From: Clostridiales bacterium
Lineage (GTDB): Bacteria; Bacillota; Clostridia; Oscillospirales; Acutalibacteraceae
NCBI GenBank assembly: GCA_020860025.1
Contig: JAJBVC010000197.1
Coordinates: 1 to 5,325 of the forward strand
Length of the DNA stretch: 5,325 bases
Direction: 5' to 3'
In this document: positions 5,058 to 5,325 of the stretch, in pieces
Layout: each line of letters opens with the position of its first letter
How positions within the stretch are numbered: the first letter of the stretch is position 1
Program-made: the position numbers and the translations under genes
Notes under the pieces: generated by a model
The model's input: only the letters and a program-made list of their open reading frames with translations
Told to the model about the DNA's origin: nothing
Database searches by the model: none

Positions 5058-5325
5058 TTACTTATCGTTTTTCTTTTTTATTTTTCTGATAGGCTTTTGG
5101 TGAGAAGCGTTGTAAATTTCCCGTTCGGCAACGTGCCTTAAAGATTCTGCGTCGGTAATAAGCGTTTTATCATAGCATTTGCTGACCGCCTCTGTAAGCC
5201 CGAGGAATATGAACAGGAAAATTATTTGCTTCGGAGAGTTGAAAATATAATCTGTAAGCCCGAAAATCAGATCCATCATTGCGGATGTAATAATGCAAAA
5301 TACGAGAGAGAATTTTTTACCGTTA
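5058..5325 (-). CDS. C-terminal part of a membrane protein (partial), possibly O-antigen-ligase-like
   Basis: The frame stays open through the right edge, giving at least 89 residues, so this is the end of a longer protein rather than a 73-residue ORF from the ATG pair at 5274-5279. No Shine-Dalgarno precedes those ATGs. Visible residues are two hydrophobic segments (about FSLVFCIITSAMMDLIFG and IIFLFIFLGLTEAV) joined by a short LTDYIFNSPKQ turn, then a cytoplasmic-type tail with a very basic end (RKIKKKNDK). The GLTDY-x-hydrophobic-FLF-GL pattern is reminiscent of the last membrane helices of O-antigen ligase/polymerase (Wzy/WaaL-type) glycan proteins in Clostridia; this is recollection from a short fragment and only tentative. 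It is convergent with glmS and shares its terminator. That it is a real coding sequence is likely; its function is uncertain. Confidence 0.65.
   Translation of the reverse strand, partial: NGKKFSLVFCIITSAMMDLIFGLTDYIFNSPKQIIFLFIFLGLTEAVSKCYDKTLITDAESLRHVAEREIYNASHQKPIRKIKKKNDK

Noticed and set aside
4956..5141. Plus-strand open frame of 61 codons downstream of glmS
   Set aside because: It runs through the glmS terminator and over the convergent membrane-protein gene and lacks a ribosome binding site.

Overview
The window looks like a chromosomal piece of a low-GC, Gram-positive Clostridia-type bacterium (Ruminococcaceae/Oscillospiraceae-like). This is an inference from four things: AT-rich DNA with purine-rich Shine-Dalgarno sites before most genes, a Gram-positive style signal peptide, sigma-A-like promoters, and above all a glmS ribozyme in front of glmS, an arrangement typical of Firmicutes. 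No species can be named.

Left part (1-1696, + strand) is a tightly packed, AT-rich accessory operon. It holds the tail of an unidentified upstream gene, an ABC transporter ATPase, a single-pass membrane-anchored protein of unknown function (4-base overlap with the ATPase), and a small secreted protein with an AYA signal-peptidase site that resembles the DUF2712 family. The reading that fits is a small exporter or self-protection module serving or handling the secreted protein. The transmembrane permease is not visible and may lie upstream. The operon ends at about 1697, followed by a gene-free stretch of roughly 310 bases with three hairpins: a terminator-like one, a very GC-rich one that may be a relic of an IS200/IS605-type end, and a strong 13-bp hairpin serving the convergent gene.

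Middle part (2006-2674, - strand) is one exported or membrane-anchored protein with a Thr/Asn/Asp-rich linker and a cysteine-containing helical domain, distantly reminiscent of LprI/DUF1311 proteins. It has a near-consensus sigma-A promoter, back to back with a candidate extended -10 promoter pointing towards glmS.

Right part: the glmS leader carries a complete glmS ribozyme (self-cleavage predicted between A2905 and G2906) with helices P1, P3, P3-extension, P4 and a GNRA-capped P4a recognisable. It is followed by full-length glmS (602 aa, glucosamine-6-phosphate synthase). The enzyme's product activates the ribozyme, giving feedback control of the mRNA. A strong terminator follows, shared with a convergent membrane-protein gene that runs off the right edge (possibly O-antigen-ligase-like).

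The most unexpected observation is an inverted repeat that brackets the glmS unit. Twenty-nine bases just after the glmS stop (4934-4962) are the exact reverse complement of the sequence immediately upstream of the ribozyme (2862-2897), apart from two small insertions (5 and 2 nt) in the upstream arm. It could be a remnant of a mobile or repeat element, or a long-range 5'-3' RNA pairing in the glmS transcript.
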